Assembly (NCBI GenBank): GCA_900752335.1 | Contig: CAADUZ010000027.1 | Location: forward strand, 1 to 37,015 | Direction of reading: 5' to 3' | DNA: 37,015 nt | Source of the DNA: Clostridia bacterium | GTDB taxonomy: Bacteria; Bacillota; Clostridia; TANB77; CAG-508 | In this document: positions 30,232 to 37,015 of the stretch, in pieces | How positions within the stretch are numbered: the stretch's first letter is position 1 | How the letters are laid out: every line of letters starts with the position of its first letter | The notes under the pieces: model-generated | Databases searched by the model: none | Told to the model about the DNA's origin: nothing | Seen by the model: only the letters and a program-made list of their open reading frames with translations | Position numbers and translations under genes: made by a program

Positions 30232-30264
30232 AATTATATCTCCCCTGCTTTTTATATATGCTAT

Positions 30265-30293
30265 ATTATATATGTATATACTAGATTTTTCAA
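30265..30293 (-). promoter_or_regulatory. promoter of the membrane protein-rnhB-pdp operon
   Basis: Minus-strand TTGAAA (30288-30293), a 17-nt spacer and TATAAT (30265-30270). Confidence 0.75.
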
Positions 30294-30412
30294 CCATTTA
30301 GCCAAATTAGATGTATTTAAATATATACATTTTTTTCACATTTTTTTCACAAATCTCTTGTATTATATACGTATATTAGGTTATTATATATATAGTATTT
30401 TAGGAGGTAAAA

Positions 30413-31720
30413 ATGGAAGAGAATAATAATTTAAATGAAACAAATAAAGAAAATGCTAATGAAACTGCTAAAGAATCTTTAGAATTTAAGCCAATTACAA
30501 GCGAAAGCACGGCTAATATATCTGCAATGAATTCTAATGCAAGTTCTAATAACCAAAAGAAGAAAAAGCAAAGTAAAGATGAAGGACCTGGTTTTGTAAG
30601 GACAGTGCTTTTGCCATTTACTTGTGGTATTGTAGGTGCAGGCATTGTAGTTGGTACATGCTTTGGAATTCCTAGTATACGAAACAATTTACTTACAGGC
30701 TTTACTTCTTCTGAAGAAGGTAAAGTTTCAAATCCAAATACCCAGCAAATATCTTTGCTAGACTACTCTGATACAGCTGTTGGTGTTGCAAATAAGGTAT
30801 TACCATCTATTGTTGGTATTAATGTAACATATTCAGTAAATTCTATTTTCTATGCAGGTCAAGGAACAGCTCATGCGCAAGGCTCTGGCGTTATAATAAG
30901 CGAAGATGGATATATTCTAACAAATAATCATGTTGTTAATTCTGCTTCTACTTCTTCATATTACGAATTAGGTAAAGCAAGTAAAATAACCGTCACTTTA
31001 TATAACGACAACACAGAATATGAAGCAGAAATAGTTGGAACAGACGAGCAAACTGATTTAGCAGTTATAAAGATTAATAAAGATGGGCTAACTGCTGCAG
31101 AACTTGGAGATTCTGATTCAGTACAAGTTGGAGAATTTTGTATGGCGATAGGAAATAACCTTGGTTTAGGCACAACTGTTACTGATGGTATTGTAAGTGC
31201 TGTGAATAGAACTGTTACTGACGAAGATGGAAATAGCTATACAGCAATTCAAACAAATGCCGCTATAAACTCTGGTAATAGCGGTGGTGCTTTAGTAAAT
31301 AGCCAAGGTCAAGTAATAGGTATAAATACATTAAAAGTATCTGGCGACGGTGTAGAAGGTGTAGGATTTGCTATTCCAATAAATTCTACTAAAGATATTT
31401 ATTCACAATTAATAGAGTTTAATAAAGTAAAAAGACCATATTTAGGAATTGGTGGAATAAACGTAACAGAAGACATGGCTAAAGAATATAATTTGACTGT
31501 TGGTGTATATGTAAAAACATTGGAGAACTTTGGTGCAGCTGAAAGAGCTGGAATAAAAGTTGGTGACGTTATAACTAAAGTAGATGGTCAAGAAATTAAA
31601 AATATGGATGAATTAAATGAAATTAAGAATAAAAAAGAAATTGGCGACAAGATAAAATTAACTGTATGGAGAAATGGAGAAACATTAGATATTGACGTAA
31701 CACTACAAGAACAACCATAA
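30413..31720 (+). CDS. htrA: HtrA/DegP-type serine protease
   Basis: A 435-residue membrane-anchored protease for misfolded envelope proteins. It has a cytoplasmic Asn/Glu-rich start, one membrane helix (about 60-85), then a trypsin-like domain. The catalytic triad is His in TNNHVV (about 173), Asp in TDLAVIKI (about 216) and Ser in NSGNSGGAL (about 290). A PDZ domain at about 335-430 (RPYLGIGGINVTEDM, GAAERAGIKVGDVITKVDGQ) closes it. AGGAGG precedes the ATG. The upstream region has a tandem TTTTTTTCACA and only a weak promoter match. It is convergent with rplL and ends in its own terminator. Confidence 0.95.
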   Translation: MEENNNLNETNKENANETAKESLEFKPITSESTANISAMNSNASSNNQKKKKQSKDEGPGFVRTVLLPFTCGIVGAGIVVGTCFGIPSIRNNLLTGFTSSEEGKVSNPNTQQISLLDYSDTAVGVANKVLPSIVGINVTYSVNSIFYAGQGTAHAQGSGVIISEDGYILTNNHVVNSASTSSYYELGKASKITVTLYNDNTEYEAEIVGTDEQTDLAVIKINKDGLTAAELGDSDSVQVGEFCMAIGNNLGLGTTVTDGIVSAVNRTVTDEDGNSYTAIQTNAAINSGNSGGALVNSQGQVIGINTLKVSGDGVEGVGFAIPINSTKDIYSQLIEFNKVKRPYLGIGGINVTEDMAKEYNLTVGVYVKTLENFGAAERAGIKVGDVITKVDGQEIKNMDELNEIKNKKEIGDKIKLTVWRNGETLDIDVTLQEQP

Positions 31721-31797
31721 CAAAAATATTAAATATATTTTCAATATAATCACTTTTTGTTCACACAATGGGCAAACTTCTCCTGTATAATAAGTTC

Positions 31798-31832
31798 ATA
31801 GTTGATAAGAAAGTTACTCCATTATCAACTAT
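31798..31832. repeat. 10-bp inverted repeat after htrA
   Basis: ATAGTTGATA and TATCAACTAT with a 15-nt centre and no T-run. It may stabilise the 3' end of the htrA mRNA. Confidence 0.4.
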
Positions 31833-31865
31833 ATATAAGTAAAACATCCCCTTTTATTTTCAAAG

Positions 31866-31897
31866 AGCAACTGTAATATGCAGTTGCTTTATTTTTT
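31866..31897 (+). terminator. terminator of htrA
   Basis: An 8-bp stem AGCAACTG/CAGTTGCT with a 7-nt loop, followed by TTATTTTTT. Confidence 0.8.
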
Positions 31898-32029
31898 GGA
31901 ACAAGGGGACACACAGTTTGTTTCATTTTTGAAACAAAGGGACAGACATTAGCAAATTTTAATAATTTCAATTTACCATGTCTGTCCCCAATTTTCATTT
32001 TTGGAACAAAATGTGTGTCCCTTTGTTCC
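31898..32029. repeat. palindromic intergenic repeat (REP-like)
   Basis: The outer arms GGAACAAGGGGACACACA and TGTGTGTCCCTTTGTTCC match at 17 of 18 positions. An inner pair GGGACAGACAT/ATGTCTGTCCC lies within, and AAACAAAGGGACA repeats the theme. Elements built on GGGACA and TGTCCC next to GAACAA are frequent in Firmicutes intergenic DNA and may be mobilised by IS200-like transposases. A 68-codon open frame across it is just the repeat. Confidence 0.75.
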
Positions 32030-32039
32030 AATTTTTTAA

Positions 32040-32405
32040 TTAAGCAAGTTCTACAACTGCTCCTACTTCTGTAAATTTAGCTTTTAATTCTTCAGCTTCT
32101 TCTTTCTTTACATTTTCTTTAATTGTTTTTGGAGCTCCGTCAACTAAATCTTTAGCTTCTTTTAATCCTAATCCTGTAGCATCTCTAACTACTTTGATTA
32201 CTTGGATTTTGTTTGCTCCTGCTTCTTTTAATACTACATTAAATTCTGTTTTTTCTTCAGCTGCTCCTGCTGCTGCTCCAGCTACTGGTGCTGCTACAGC
32301 TGCTGCAGATACTCCATATTTTTCTTCTATTCCTTTTACTAATTCTGATAATTCAACAACTGTTAAGCTGTCGATTGTTTCTAATAATTCATCTATTTTT
32401 GCCAT
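32040..32405 (-). CDS. rplL: 50S ribosomal protein L7/L12
   Basis: A 121-residue stalk protein that recruits translation GTPases. Its N-terminal dimer domain (IDELLETIDSLTVVELSELVKGIEEKYG), Ala-rich hinge and C-terminal domain (EFNVVLKEAGANKIQVIKVVRDATGLGLKEAKDLVDGAP) are all standard. It is the last gene of the operon. AGGAGG precedes the ATG. The next sequence is a repeat and a convergent gene, not rpoB. Confidence 0.97.
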   Translation of the reverse strand: MAKIDELLETIDSLTVVELSELVKGIEEKYGVSAAAVAAPVAGAAAGAAEEKTEFNVVLKEAGANKIQVIKVVRDATGLGLKEAKDLVDGAPKTIKENVKKEEAEELKAKFTEVGAVVELA

Positions 32406-32535
32406 TTTTAAATTCCTCCTTATTTTTATTTAAATTTTAAATTATATAATTTTGATTGTATGTTTTACAATCTGCTTTTGCAAACTTGGCATGTTTGCTT
32501 TTCATTTTTTAATTATGTCAAATTTTTTACAAAAA

Positions 32536-33036
32536 TTATGCATTTTCTTTTTGTGCTCTAACTTGGTCAAGTGCAACAGCAAGTTTTGTAATATTTCCAA
32601 GTAAAGCTCCAGCAAGTTTTGCAAGTAATTCTTGTCTTGATGGTAATTTAGCAATAGTAATTATTTCTTCTGCTGTCATAACTTTTCCTTCTATGATTCC
32701 TCCTTTTATTTTGTAGAAATCATGTTTTTTAGAGAAGTTATATATTGCTTTAGCTGGTGCTAAATAATCTTCTTTACTTGTAATTACAGCTGTTGGTCCT
32801 TCTAGTAAGTCGTCTAATCCATTTTCTCCATTTGCATTTAATGCTCTTTTTACTATGTTATTTTTTATAACTCTGTAATCTGCATTTGCTTCTCTTACGT
32901 CTTTTCTTAATTTTGTAGCGTCTTCAACAGTAATTCCTCTATAGTCTACTAATAATACTAAAGATGCTTCTTTTAATTCTGCTGCTAATGCGCTAACTTT
33001 TTCTTCTTTTTGTTTTAAAACTTTTTCGCTAGCCAA
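32536..33036 (-). CDS. rplJ: 50S ribosomal protein L10
   Basis: A 166-residue protein that anchors L7/L12 dimers to the ribosome and represses its own mRNA. The start VLKQKEEKVSALAAELKEASLVLLVDYRG and the LRKDVREANADYRVIKNNI segment are typical. The start codon is TTG at 33036 behind AGAGGTG. It is preceded by an L10 leader (33077-33180) and followed by rplL. Confidence 0.96.
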   Translation of the reverse strand: MASEKVLKQKEEKVSALAAELKEASLVLLVDYRGITVEDATKLRKDVREANADYRVIKNNIVKRALNANGENGLDDLLEGPTAVITSKEDYLAPAKAIYNFSKKHDFYKIKGGIIEGKVMTAEEIITIAKLPSRQELLAKLAGALLGNITKLAVALDQVRAQKENA

Positions 33037-33076
33037 TTCTTTTCACCTCTTTTTCTATAAATGATATATATAAATT

Positions 33077-33180
33077 AAAAATCTGTATATATAGCCACTA
33101 GGCATATACATACAGATTTTCTCCGTACAATATGATGCCTAGGTAAGACTTATTTTTATGCTTACTGTCTTTGGCTATTT
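33077..33180 (-). promoter_or_regulatory. L10 leader with attenuator hairpin
   Basis: CCAAAGACAGTAAG and a downstream CTTACC reproduce the L10-binding leader seen before rplJ in Firmicutes. After it comes a stem AAAATCTGTATGTATA/TATATATACAGATTTT (33105-33120 with 33078-33093). Its loop holds ATGCCTAG, which is complementary to CTAGGCAT in the leader (33098-33105 and 33135-33142). The two pairings can compete, so L10 binding probably decides between them. Confidence 0.75.
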
Positions 33181-33186
33181 ATTTTA

Positions 33187-33867
33187 CTACTTTTGATCAA
33201 TATACATACTTGGTCCCATTGTTGTAGATATAGCTACACTTTTAATATATTGTCCTTTAGCTGCTGCTGGTTTTGCTTTTATAATAGCATTCATAACTGT
33301 TTCATAGTTTTCTAATAATTTAGCTGTACCAAATGAAACTTTACCAAATCCTAAATGGATAATATTTGTTTTGTCAAGTCTATATTCAACTTTACCAGAT
33401 TTAATATCATTTATTGCTTTTGTAACGTCCATTGTTACTGTTCCTGATTTTGGGTTAGGCATTAATCCTTTTGGTCCTAATATTTTACCAAGTCTACCTA
33501 CAACACCCATCATGTCTGGAGTTGCAACGATAACGTCGTAATCAAACCAGTTTTCTTTTTCGATTTTTGGTATTAATTCTTCTGCACCAACAAAATCTGC
33601 TCCTGCATTTTTAGCTTCTTCAGCTTTTGGTCCTTTTGCGAAAACTAATACTCTTTGTGTTTTACCTGTACCATTTGGAAGTACTGTTGTACCTCTAACT
33701 TGTTGGTCAGCTTGTTTTGAATCTACACCTAATTTAACATGTAGTTCAACAGTTTCGTCAAATTTTGGTTTTGGCATTTTTTGTATTAAATCTAATGCTT
33801 CTTGTGCACTATATGCTTTTGTTTTATCAACTAGCTTTTCAGCTTCTTGATATCTTTTTCCTCTCAT
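33187..33867 (-). CDS. rplA: 50S ribosomal protein L1
   Basis: A 226-residue protein of the mobile L1 stalk, which helps release deacylated tRNA. Typical segments are ALDLIQKMPKPKFDETVELHVKLG, RGTVLPNGTGK-like RGTTVLPNGTGKTQRV and the signature KLGRILGPKGLMPNPK, here RLGKILGPKGLMPNPKSGTV. AGGAGG precedes the ATG. It lies between rplK and the L10 leader. Confidence 0.97.
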   Translation of the reverse strand: MRGKRYQEAEKLVDKTKAYSAQEALDLIQKMPKPKFDETVELHVKLGVDSKQADQQVRGTTVLPNGTGKTQRVLVFAKGPKAEEAKNAGADFVGAEELIPKIEKENWFDYDVIVATPDMMGVVGRLGKILGPKGLMPNPKSGTVTMDVTKAINDIKSGKVEYRLDKTNIIHLGFGKVSFGTAKLLENYETVMNAIIKAKPAAAKGQYIKSVAISTTMGPSMYIDQK

Positions 33868-33922
33868 TTACTTTACCTCCTTTGGTTCAAGCGAGTTTTC
33901 ACTCTCCCATAATTTTAATTTT

Positions 33923-34351
33923 TTATTCTTCTACAGTAACACCCATAGATCTTGCAGTTCCTGCTACCATGCTCATTGCTGCTTCTAATGATGCTGCATT
34001 TAAGTCTGGCATTTTTTGTTTTGCAATTTCTTCTACTTGAGCTTTACTTAATTTAGCTACTTTTTCTTTGTTTGGCTTTCCTGAAGCTTTTTCTATTTTA
34101 GCAGCTTTTTTAATTAATACAGCCATTGGTGGTTCTTTTGTAATGAATTCAAATGATTTATCTTTGTATACAGTAATTACAACTGGTATTATCATACCAT
34201 TTAAATTTGCTGTTCTATCATTAAATTCTTTTACAAATTGCATAATGTTTACACCACTAGCACCTAAAGCTGGTCCAACTGGTGGAGCTGGTGACGCCTT
34301 TCCTGCTGGTATTTGTAGTTTAATGACATTTCCTATTTCTTTTTCTGCCAT
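33923..34351 (-). CDS. rplK: 50S ribosomal protein L11
   Basis: A 142-residue protein of the GTPase-associated centre. IKLQIPAGKASPAPPVGPALG and the NIMQFVKEFNDRT segment are diagnostic, and the C-terminal AAMSMVAGTARSMGVTVE ends normally. The ATG at 34351 is chosen over a GTG at 34363 because AGGAGG lies directly before that GTG. Confidence 0.97.
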   Translation of the reverse strand: MAEKEIGNVIKLQIPAGKASPAPPVGPALGASGVNIMQFVKEFNDRTANLNGMIIPVVITVYKDKSFEFITKEPPMAVLIKKAAKIEKASGKPNKEKVAKLSKAQVEEIAKQKMPDLNAASLEAAMSMVAGTARSMGVTVEE

Positions 34352-34405
34352 TTTATATAGCACCTCCTTTAAATGTGATATGTATATTAATCTAAAAATA
34401 GATTA

Positions 34406-34942
34406 TTAACTAATTTTTTGTACCTGTGAAAAGTCTAACTCTACTGGAGTTTCCCTTCCAAACATTGATACTAATACTTTTACTTTGTGTTTTTCTTTAT
34501 TAATTTCTGTTACAACACCAATAAAATCTGTCAATGGTCCATCTAACACTTTAACAGAATCATTTACTTCGTAATCTACATTTACTTCTGTTATTTCGAA
34601 TCCCATTGCTCTTATTTCATCCTCTGTAAGAGGAATAGGGTCTGTTCCAGAACCAACAAAGCCTGTAACACCTCTTGTATTTCTAACTATATACCATGTT
34701 TTTTCAGTTACAATCATTTTTATTAAAACATAACCTGGAAAAACTTTTTTTAGATTTGTTTTTCTTTTACCATCTTTAATTTCAATTTGTTCTTCCATTG
34801 GAACAATTATATTAAAGAAGTAATCTTCTAACTCTCTATTTTTGATAGTCTTTTCAAGGTCAGTTTTTACTTTATTTTCATAACCTGAATAGGTGTGTAT
34901 AACATACCATCTTGGTATTAATTCTTTTTCTTCTTGAGACAT
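34406..34942 (-). CDS. nusG: transcription elongation/antitermination factor NusG
   Basis: A 178-residue factor that binds RNA polymerase and links it to ribosomes or Rho. The NGN domain begins PRWYVIHTYSGYENKVK and contains FPGYVLIKM. The KOW domain is VKVLDGPLTDFIGVVTEINKEKHKVKV. AGGAGG precedes the ATG. It lies 18 bp after secE. Confidence 0.97.
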   Translation of the reverse strand: MSQEEKELIPRWYVIHTYSGYENKVKTDLEKTIKNRELEDYFFNIIVPMEEQIEIKDGKRKTNLKKVFPGYVLIKMIVTEKTWYIVRNTRGVTGFVGSGTDPIPLTEDEIRAMGFEITEVNVDYEVNDSVKVLDGPLTDFIGVVTEINKEKHKVKVLVSMFGRETPVELDFSQVQKIS

Positions 34943-34960
34943 GTTTTGGCCTCCTTTATT

Positions 34961-35305
34961 TTATTCTTCAACATTATTTGCATTTTCTTCTGCTACAGTG
35001 TTTTCTGAACTTTCTTCTGTGCTAGTTTCGTTTAACACTACAGAATTAGTTGCTTCTGAATTATTGTTATCTACCATTTCTTTTAGCTTTTCTATACCGT
35101 ATTTATTCATACTTTCAAAAGCAAAATCTAACACAAATACAATAGCAGCTGTTATTAATACAACTGTTATTACAGCAACTGTATTATTGAATAATTGCTT
35201 TGGTGTTGGCCAAATTACTCTTTTAAGCTCTGCCTTAAAATCTTTTCCGAAACTTTTTTTGTTTTGTTTCTTATTATCTTGCTTTTTGTTTGCTTCTTTA
35301 GGCAT
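34961..35305 (-). CDS. secE: preprotein translocase subunit SecE
   Basis: A 114-residue membrane subunit of the SecYEG channel. The family core FKAELKRVIWPTPKQL is followed by a single helix (NTVAVITVVLITAAIVFVLDF). An acidic Asn/Glu tail of about 45 residues after the helix is not part of the usual 60-residue form. GGGGGAG precedes the ATG. It lies between rpmG and nusG. Confidence 0.94.
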   Translation of the reverse strand: MPKEANKKQDNKKQNKKSFGKDFKAELKRVIWPTPKQLFNNTVAVITVVLITAAIVFVLDFAFESMNKYGIEKLKEMVDNNNSEATNSVVLNETSTEESSENTVAEENANNVEE

Positions 35306-35339
35306 TATTTACTCCCCCTTAAAGGTTCTCATTCTTAAA

Positions 35340-35504
35340 TTATTTTGTTTCTTTGTGTGTAGTACGTTTTTTACAATATTTGCAATACTTAACAACTTCT
35401 AATCTTTCTGTATTGTTCTTTTTATTCTTTTCTGTCATGTAATTTCTTCTTTTACATTCTGTACATTCTAAAGTTATTGGTTCTCTTGCTCCTTTTGCAG
35501 CCAT
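35340..35504 (-). CDS. rpmG: 50S ribosomal protein L33, zinc-binding form
   Basis: A 54-residue ribosomal protein with two CxxC pairs (CTEC at 14-17 and CKYC at 41-44) that bind zinc, and the typical NYMTEKNKKN and RLEVVKYC segments. GGAGG lies 9 nt before the ATG. It is the first gene of the secE-nusG-rplKAJL operon. Its mRNA starts with a hairpin. Confidence 0.95.
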   Translation of the reverse strand: MAAKGAREPITLECTECKRRNYMTEKNKKNNTERLEVVKYCKYCKKRTTHKETK

Positions 35505-35553
35505 TTTTATACACCTCCAGATTTTTTATGCTTAATATTTTTGCTATTTTTAT

Positions 35554-35577
35554 AAGCGTATGTATCTACATACGCTT
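35554..35577 (-). promoter_or_regulatory. hairpin at the 5' end of the rpmG mRNA
   Basis: A perfect 10-bp stem AAGCGTATGT/ACATACGCTT with a 4-nt loop, beginning at the predicted transcription start. It probably protects the long operon mRNA from 5' decay. There is no T-run. Confidence 0.6.
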
Positions 35578-35581
35578 GAAT

Positions 35582-35610
35582 ATTTTATCATATTTTTTCT
35601 ATATTGTCAA
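35582..35610 (-). promoter_or_regulatory. promoter of the rpmG-secE-nusG-rpl operon
   Basis: Minus-strand TTGACA (35605-35610), a 17-nt spacer and TAAAAT (35582-35587) with TGA before the -10. Confidence 0.82.
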
Positions 35611-35650
35611 CTATTTTAGTAGGTTCTACACGAGTTTTTGTGTAGTTTTT

Positions 35651-36634
35651 TTATCTTCCATCAGGTTCATCGTATCCTTCTGCTTCACTATGTGCTTTTT
35701 TAGTGTCATTTTGTTCTATTCCAATATTATATCTTCCTATTACACTATCCGTTTTTCCTCTATTTCCTCTTGAATATTGTCTAACTGCTTCTACAACAGC
35801 TGTTAATTCTGTAGCATCATATTCTAGTACATAATTGTCGTCTACTCTATATGTATATCTAAATGTATCTTGTCTTTCTGTTCTTGGCAAATCGCTTCTA
35901 TCATGCTTTGGAATTCTAGAAATTTGACCTATATATGAACTAGCATTAGAATATTTTATATTTTCGTCACTAAACAATTCTTTTAATACTGCATTTCTAT
36001 AGTCTGGATTCTCCATTTCTGGGATAATTACTCTTGTGCAAATTATATCATGGGTAAATACACCATTTGGTCTTTCTTTTTGTAGTTGATACAATGATAA
36101 ATCCGCTTTCATTCCTCCCCATTCTTCATATGCTATAGTTCCTACGTCTGTTAGTAAGACTCTTCTCCCATTATCACCCATAAAAATATGTTCTATACCA
36201 TCATTTCGTAGTAAAACTCTAACATTTTTTAATTCCGGATTGTTTCTATTAGAAGAAATTAACTCTTCTCTATATAAATCTCTCATATCATATTTTCTTT
36301 TAGGTATATTCATTATATCTTCTAAAAATCTATCCTGAAGATCTGCTTTTCCAAGCCTTCCACTTTTTATATCTGCTAATACTTCTGCACTTTCTACGTA
36401 ATCAAAAAAGGAATCTACCATATCCTTTAAGTAACTATATCGCTCCTCTTCACCTCTATGTTGTCTTTCCTCCATATCTAGCATTTCTTTTATTTTCTCT
36501 CTATAAAGTTCTATTTTTCTCATATCACTTGATTGTGCTAATCGTGAAAAGCAAGTCGTTATCATAAAACCAACTAATCCCTTAACAGAACTACCTTTAT
36601 TAGCTCTATTTTCTGTTTTTTCTAAATTGTTCAT
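35651..36634 (-). CDS. protein of unknown function
   Basis: A 327-residue soluble, highly charged protein without signal, membrane helix or recognised domain. The first 100 residues are helical (MRKIELYREKIKEMLDMEERQ, DMVDSFFDYVESAEVLADI). The middle looks alpha/beta (VRVLLRNDGIEHIFMGDNGRRVLLTDVG, VFTHDIICTRVIIPEMEN), and the end is polar and probably disordered. The ATG at 36634 follows GAGGAG by 8 nt; the longer frame lacks a site. It has its own promoter and lies alone between the 5S rRNA and the ribosomal operon. Confidence 0.7.
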   Translation of the reverse strand: MNNLEKTENRANKGSSVKGLVGFMITTCFSRLAQSSDMRKIELYREKIKEMLDMEERQHRGEEERYSYLKDMVDSFFDYVESAEVLADIKSGRLGKADLQDRFLEDIMNIPKRKYDMRDLYREELISSNRNNPELKNVRVLLRNDGIEHIFMGDNGRRVLLTDVGTIAYEEWGGMKADLSLYQLQKERPNGVFTHDIICTRVIIPEMENPDYRNAVLKELFSDENIKYSNASSYIGQISRIPKHDRSDLPRTERQDTFRYTYRVDDNYVLEYDATELTAVVEAVRQYSRGNRGKTDSVIGRYNIGIEQNDTKKAHSEAEGYDEPDGR

Positions 36635-36694
36635 ACAATTTCTCCTCACTTTGTTTATTTATATTTTCTTTGGATAATTAATTTTGACATTTAA

Positions 36695-36723
36695 ATTGTA
36701 ACACAGTTTGAAATAAAAGTCTA
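36695..36723 (-). promoter_or_regulatory. promoter of the unknown gene at 35651
   Basis: Minus-strand TAGACT (36718-36723), a 17-nt spacer and TACAAT (36695-36700). The rest of the gap to the 5S gene (36724-36916) is AT-rich and I see nothing else in it. Confidence 0.5.
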
Positions 36724-36916
36724 CAATAACATATGATATATTAAAATATCTAATGTATATAATGGTAATATAGAATAACATGGAAAATATAAAATTATGC
36801 CAGAAGTTTTAATTATATCCTAACATATAATATACCAATTTATTTATAATATTTTAATAATATTAAGACATAATTAAAATTTCTTGCATAATTAACCAAA
36901 AATAAGCATAAAAAAA

Positions 36917-37015
36917 CTGGCGACAACCTATTTTATCAGCAGGGTAACCCGCAAATATCGTCGGCACAATAGAGCTTGACTTCTGTGTTCGGAATGGGAA
37001 CAGGTATTTCCTCTA
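36917..37015 (-). rRNA. rrf: 5S ribosomal RNA, cut by the window edge
   Basis: On the minus strand the sequence contains the universal 5S core CCTGTTCCCATTCCGAACAC, then AGTCAAGCTCTATTGTGCCGA and the 3' strand ending in GTTGTCGCCAG. The 3' end is followed by seven T (36910-36916). The first 15-20 nt of the gene lie beyond the window. An rRNA operon therefore ends here. Confidence 0.95.

Noticed and set aside
1825..32031. Many further open frames on the opposite strands of recognised genes, plus the 68-codon frame at 31825-32031
   Set aside because: They are antisense or shifted shadows without ribosome binding sites. The last is formed by the palindromic repeat.
35627..35653. Plus-strand hairpin CTACAC/GTGTAG followed by seven T
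   Set aside because: It has terminator shape, but no plus-strand gene reads into it, and it overlaps the end of a minus-strand gene.
1..37015. CRISPR array, insertion sequence or prophage structural genes
   Set aside because: No regularly spaced repeats, transposase, cas, capsid or terminase-like frames were seen.

Overview
The window is low-GC, Gram-positive DNA that reads with the standard code. It carries strong AGGAGG-type ribosome binding sites, sigma-A promoters, a ribosomal protein block and a Spo0A-type domain. I read it as a chromosome segment of an anaerobic, probably gut-dwelling member of the Clostridia. I do not name a genus.

Left part (1 to about 10.1 kb) is accessory DNA next to a tRNA-Leu(UAA). 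It opens with a complete diversity-generating retroelement (DGR) on the minus strand, in the order target gene (2149-3129), a back-to-back array of three hairpins (2055-2157), avd (1570-2031), template repeat (1319-1432) and reverse transcriptase (101-1261). TR and VR are 114 bp each. They differ at 17 template adenines and at only one other base, so the system has very probably been active. The target has a type IV pilin-like N-terminus and a C-terminal lectin-like variable domain. Then come a small unknown protein, an XRE regulator, a stand-alone Spo0A C-terminal-like protein, a compact RNA-regulated module (4611-5095), a second XRE regulator, a frameshifted DUF3846-like gene, an excisionase-like protein, a tyrosine integrase and a MobV relaxase preceded by an oriT-like region. 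This looks like an integrative mobilizable element that may carry the DGR as cargo. Its outer ends cannot be fixed from this window.

The least expected object is at 4611-5095: a 43-codon ORF with its own promoter and a structured leader, followed on the same strand by a short RNA gene with its own promoter and terminator. The short RNA contains 15 nt exactly complementary to the ORF's Shine-Dalgarno region, and a hairpin loop complementary to the leader. This is the logic of a type I toxin-antitoxin or other sRNA-silenced small-protein system. I do not recognise the family.

The middle (10.2-31.7 kb) is mostly chromosomal: an XRE repressor divergent from a DUF6591-like lipid-facing or secreted protein, a short rubredoxin, HU, a SpoVB/MurJ-type flippase, a VirD4/TraG-like ATPase, a membrane protein of unusual base composition, a winged-helix protein, two pseudouridine synthases, a polytopic membrane protein, a frameshifted endonuclease/exonuclease/phosphatase gene, tsf and rpsB. 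It continues with a zinc-ribbon protein, a second pilin-stalked lectin-like protein whose C-terminal DNA looks like an orphan DGR variable repeat, pyrimidine-nucleoside phosphorylase, RNase HII, a small membrane protein and an HtrA-type protease.

The right part (32-37 kb) is the rpmG-secE-nusG-rplK-rplA-rplJ-rplL operon on the minus strand with an L10 leader. It is not followed by rpoB. Upstream lie one unknown gene and the 3' part of a 5S rRNA at the right edge. A palindromic intergenic repeat lies between rplL and the convergent HtrA gene.
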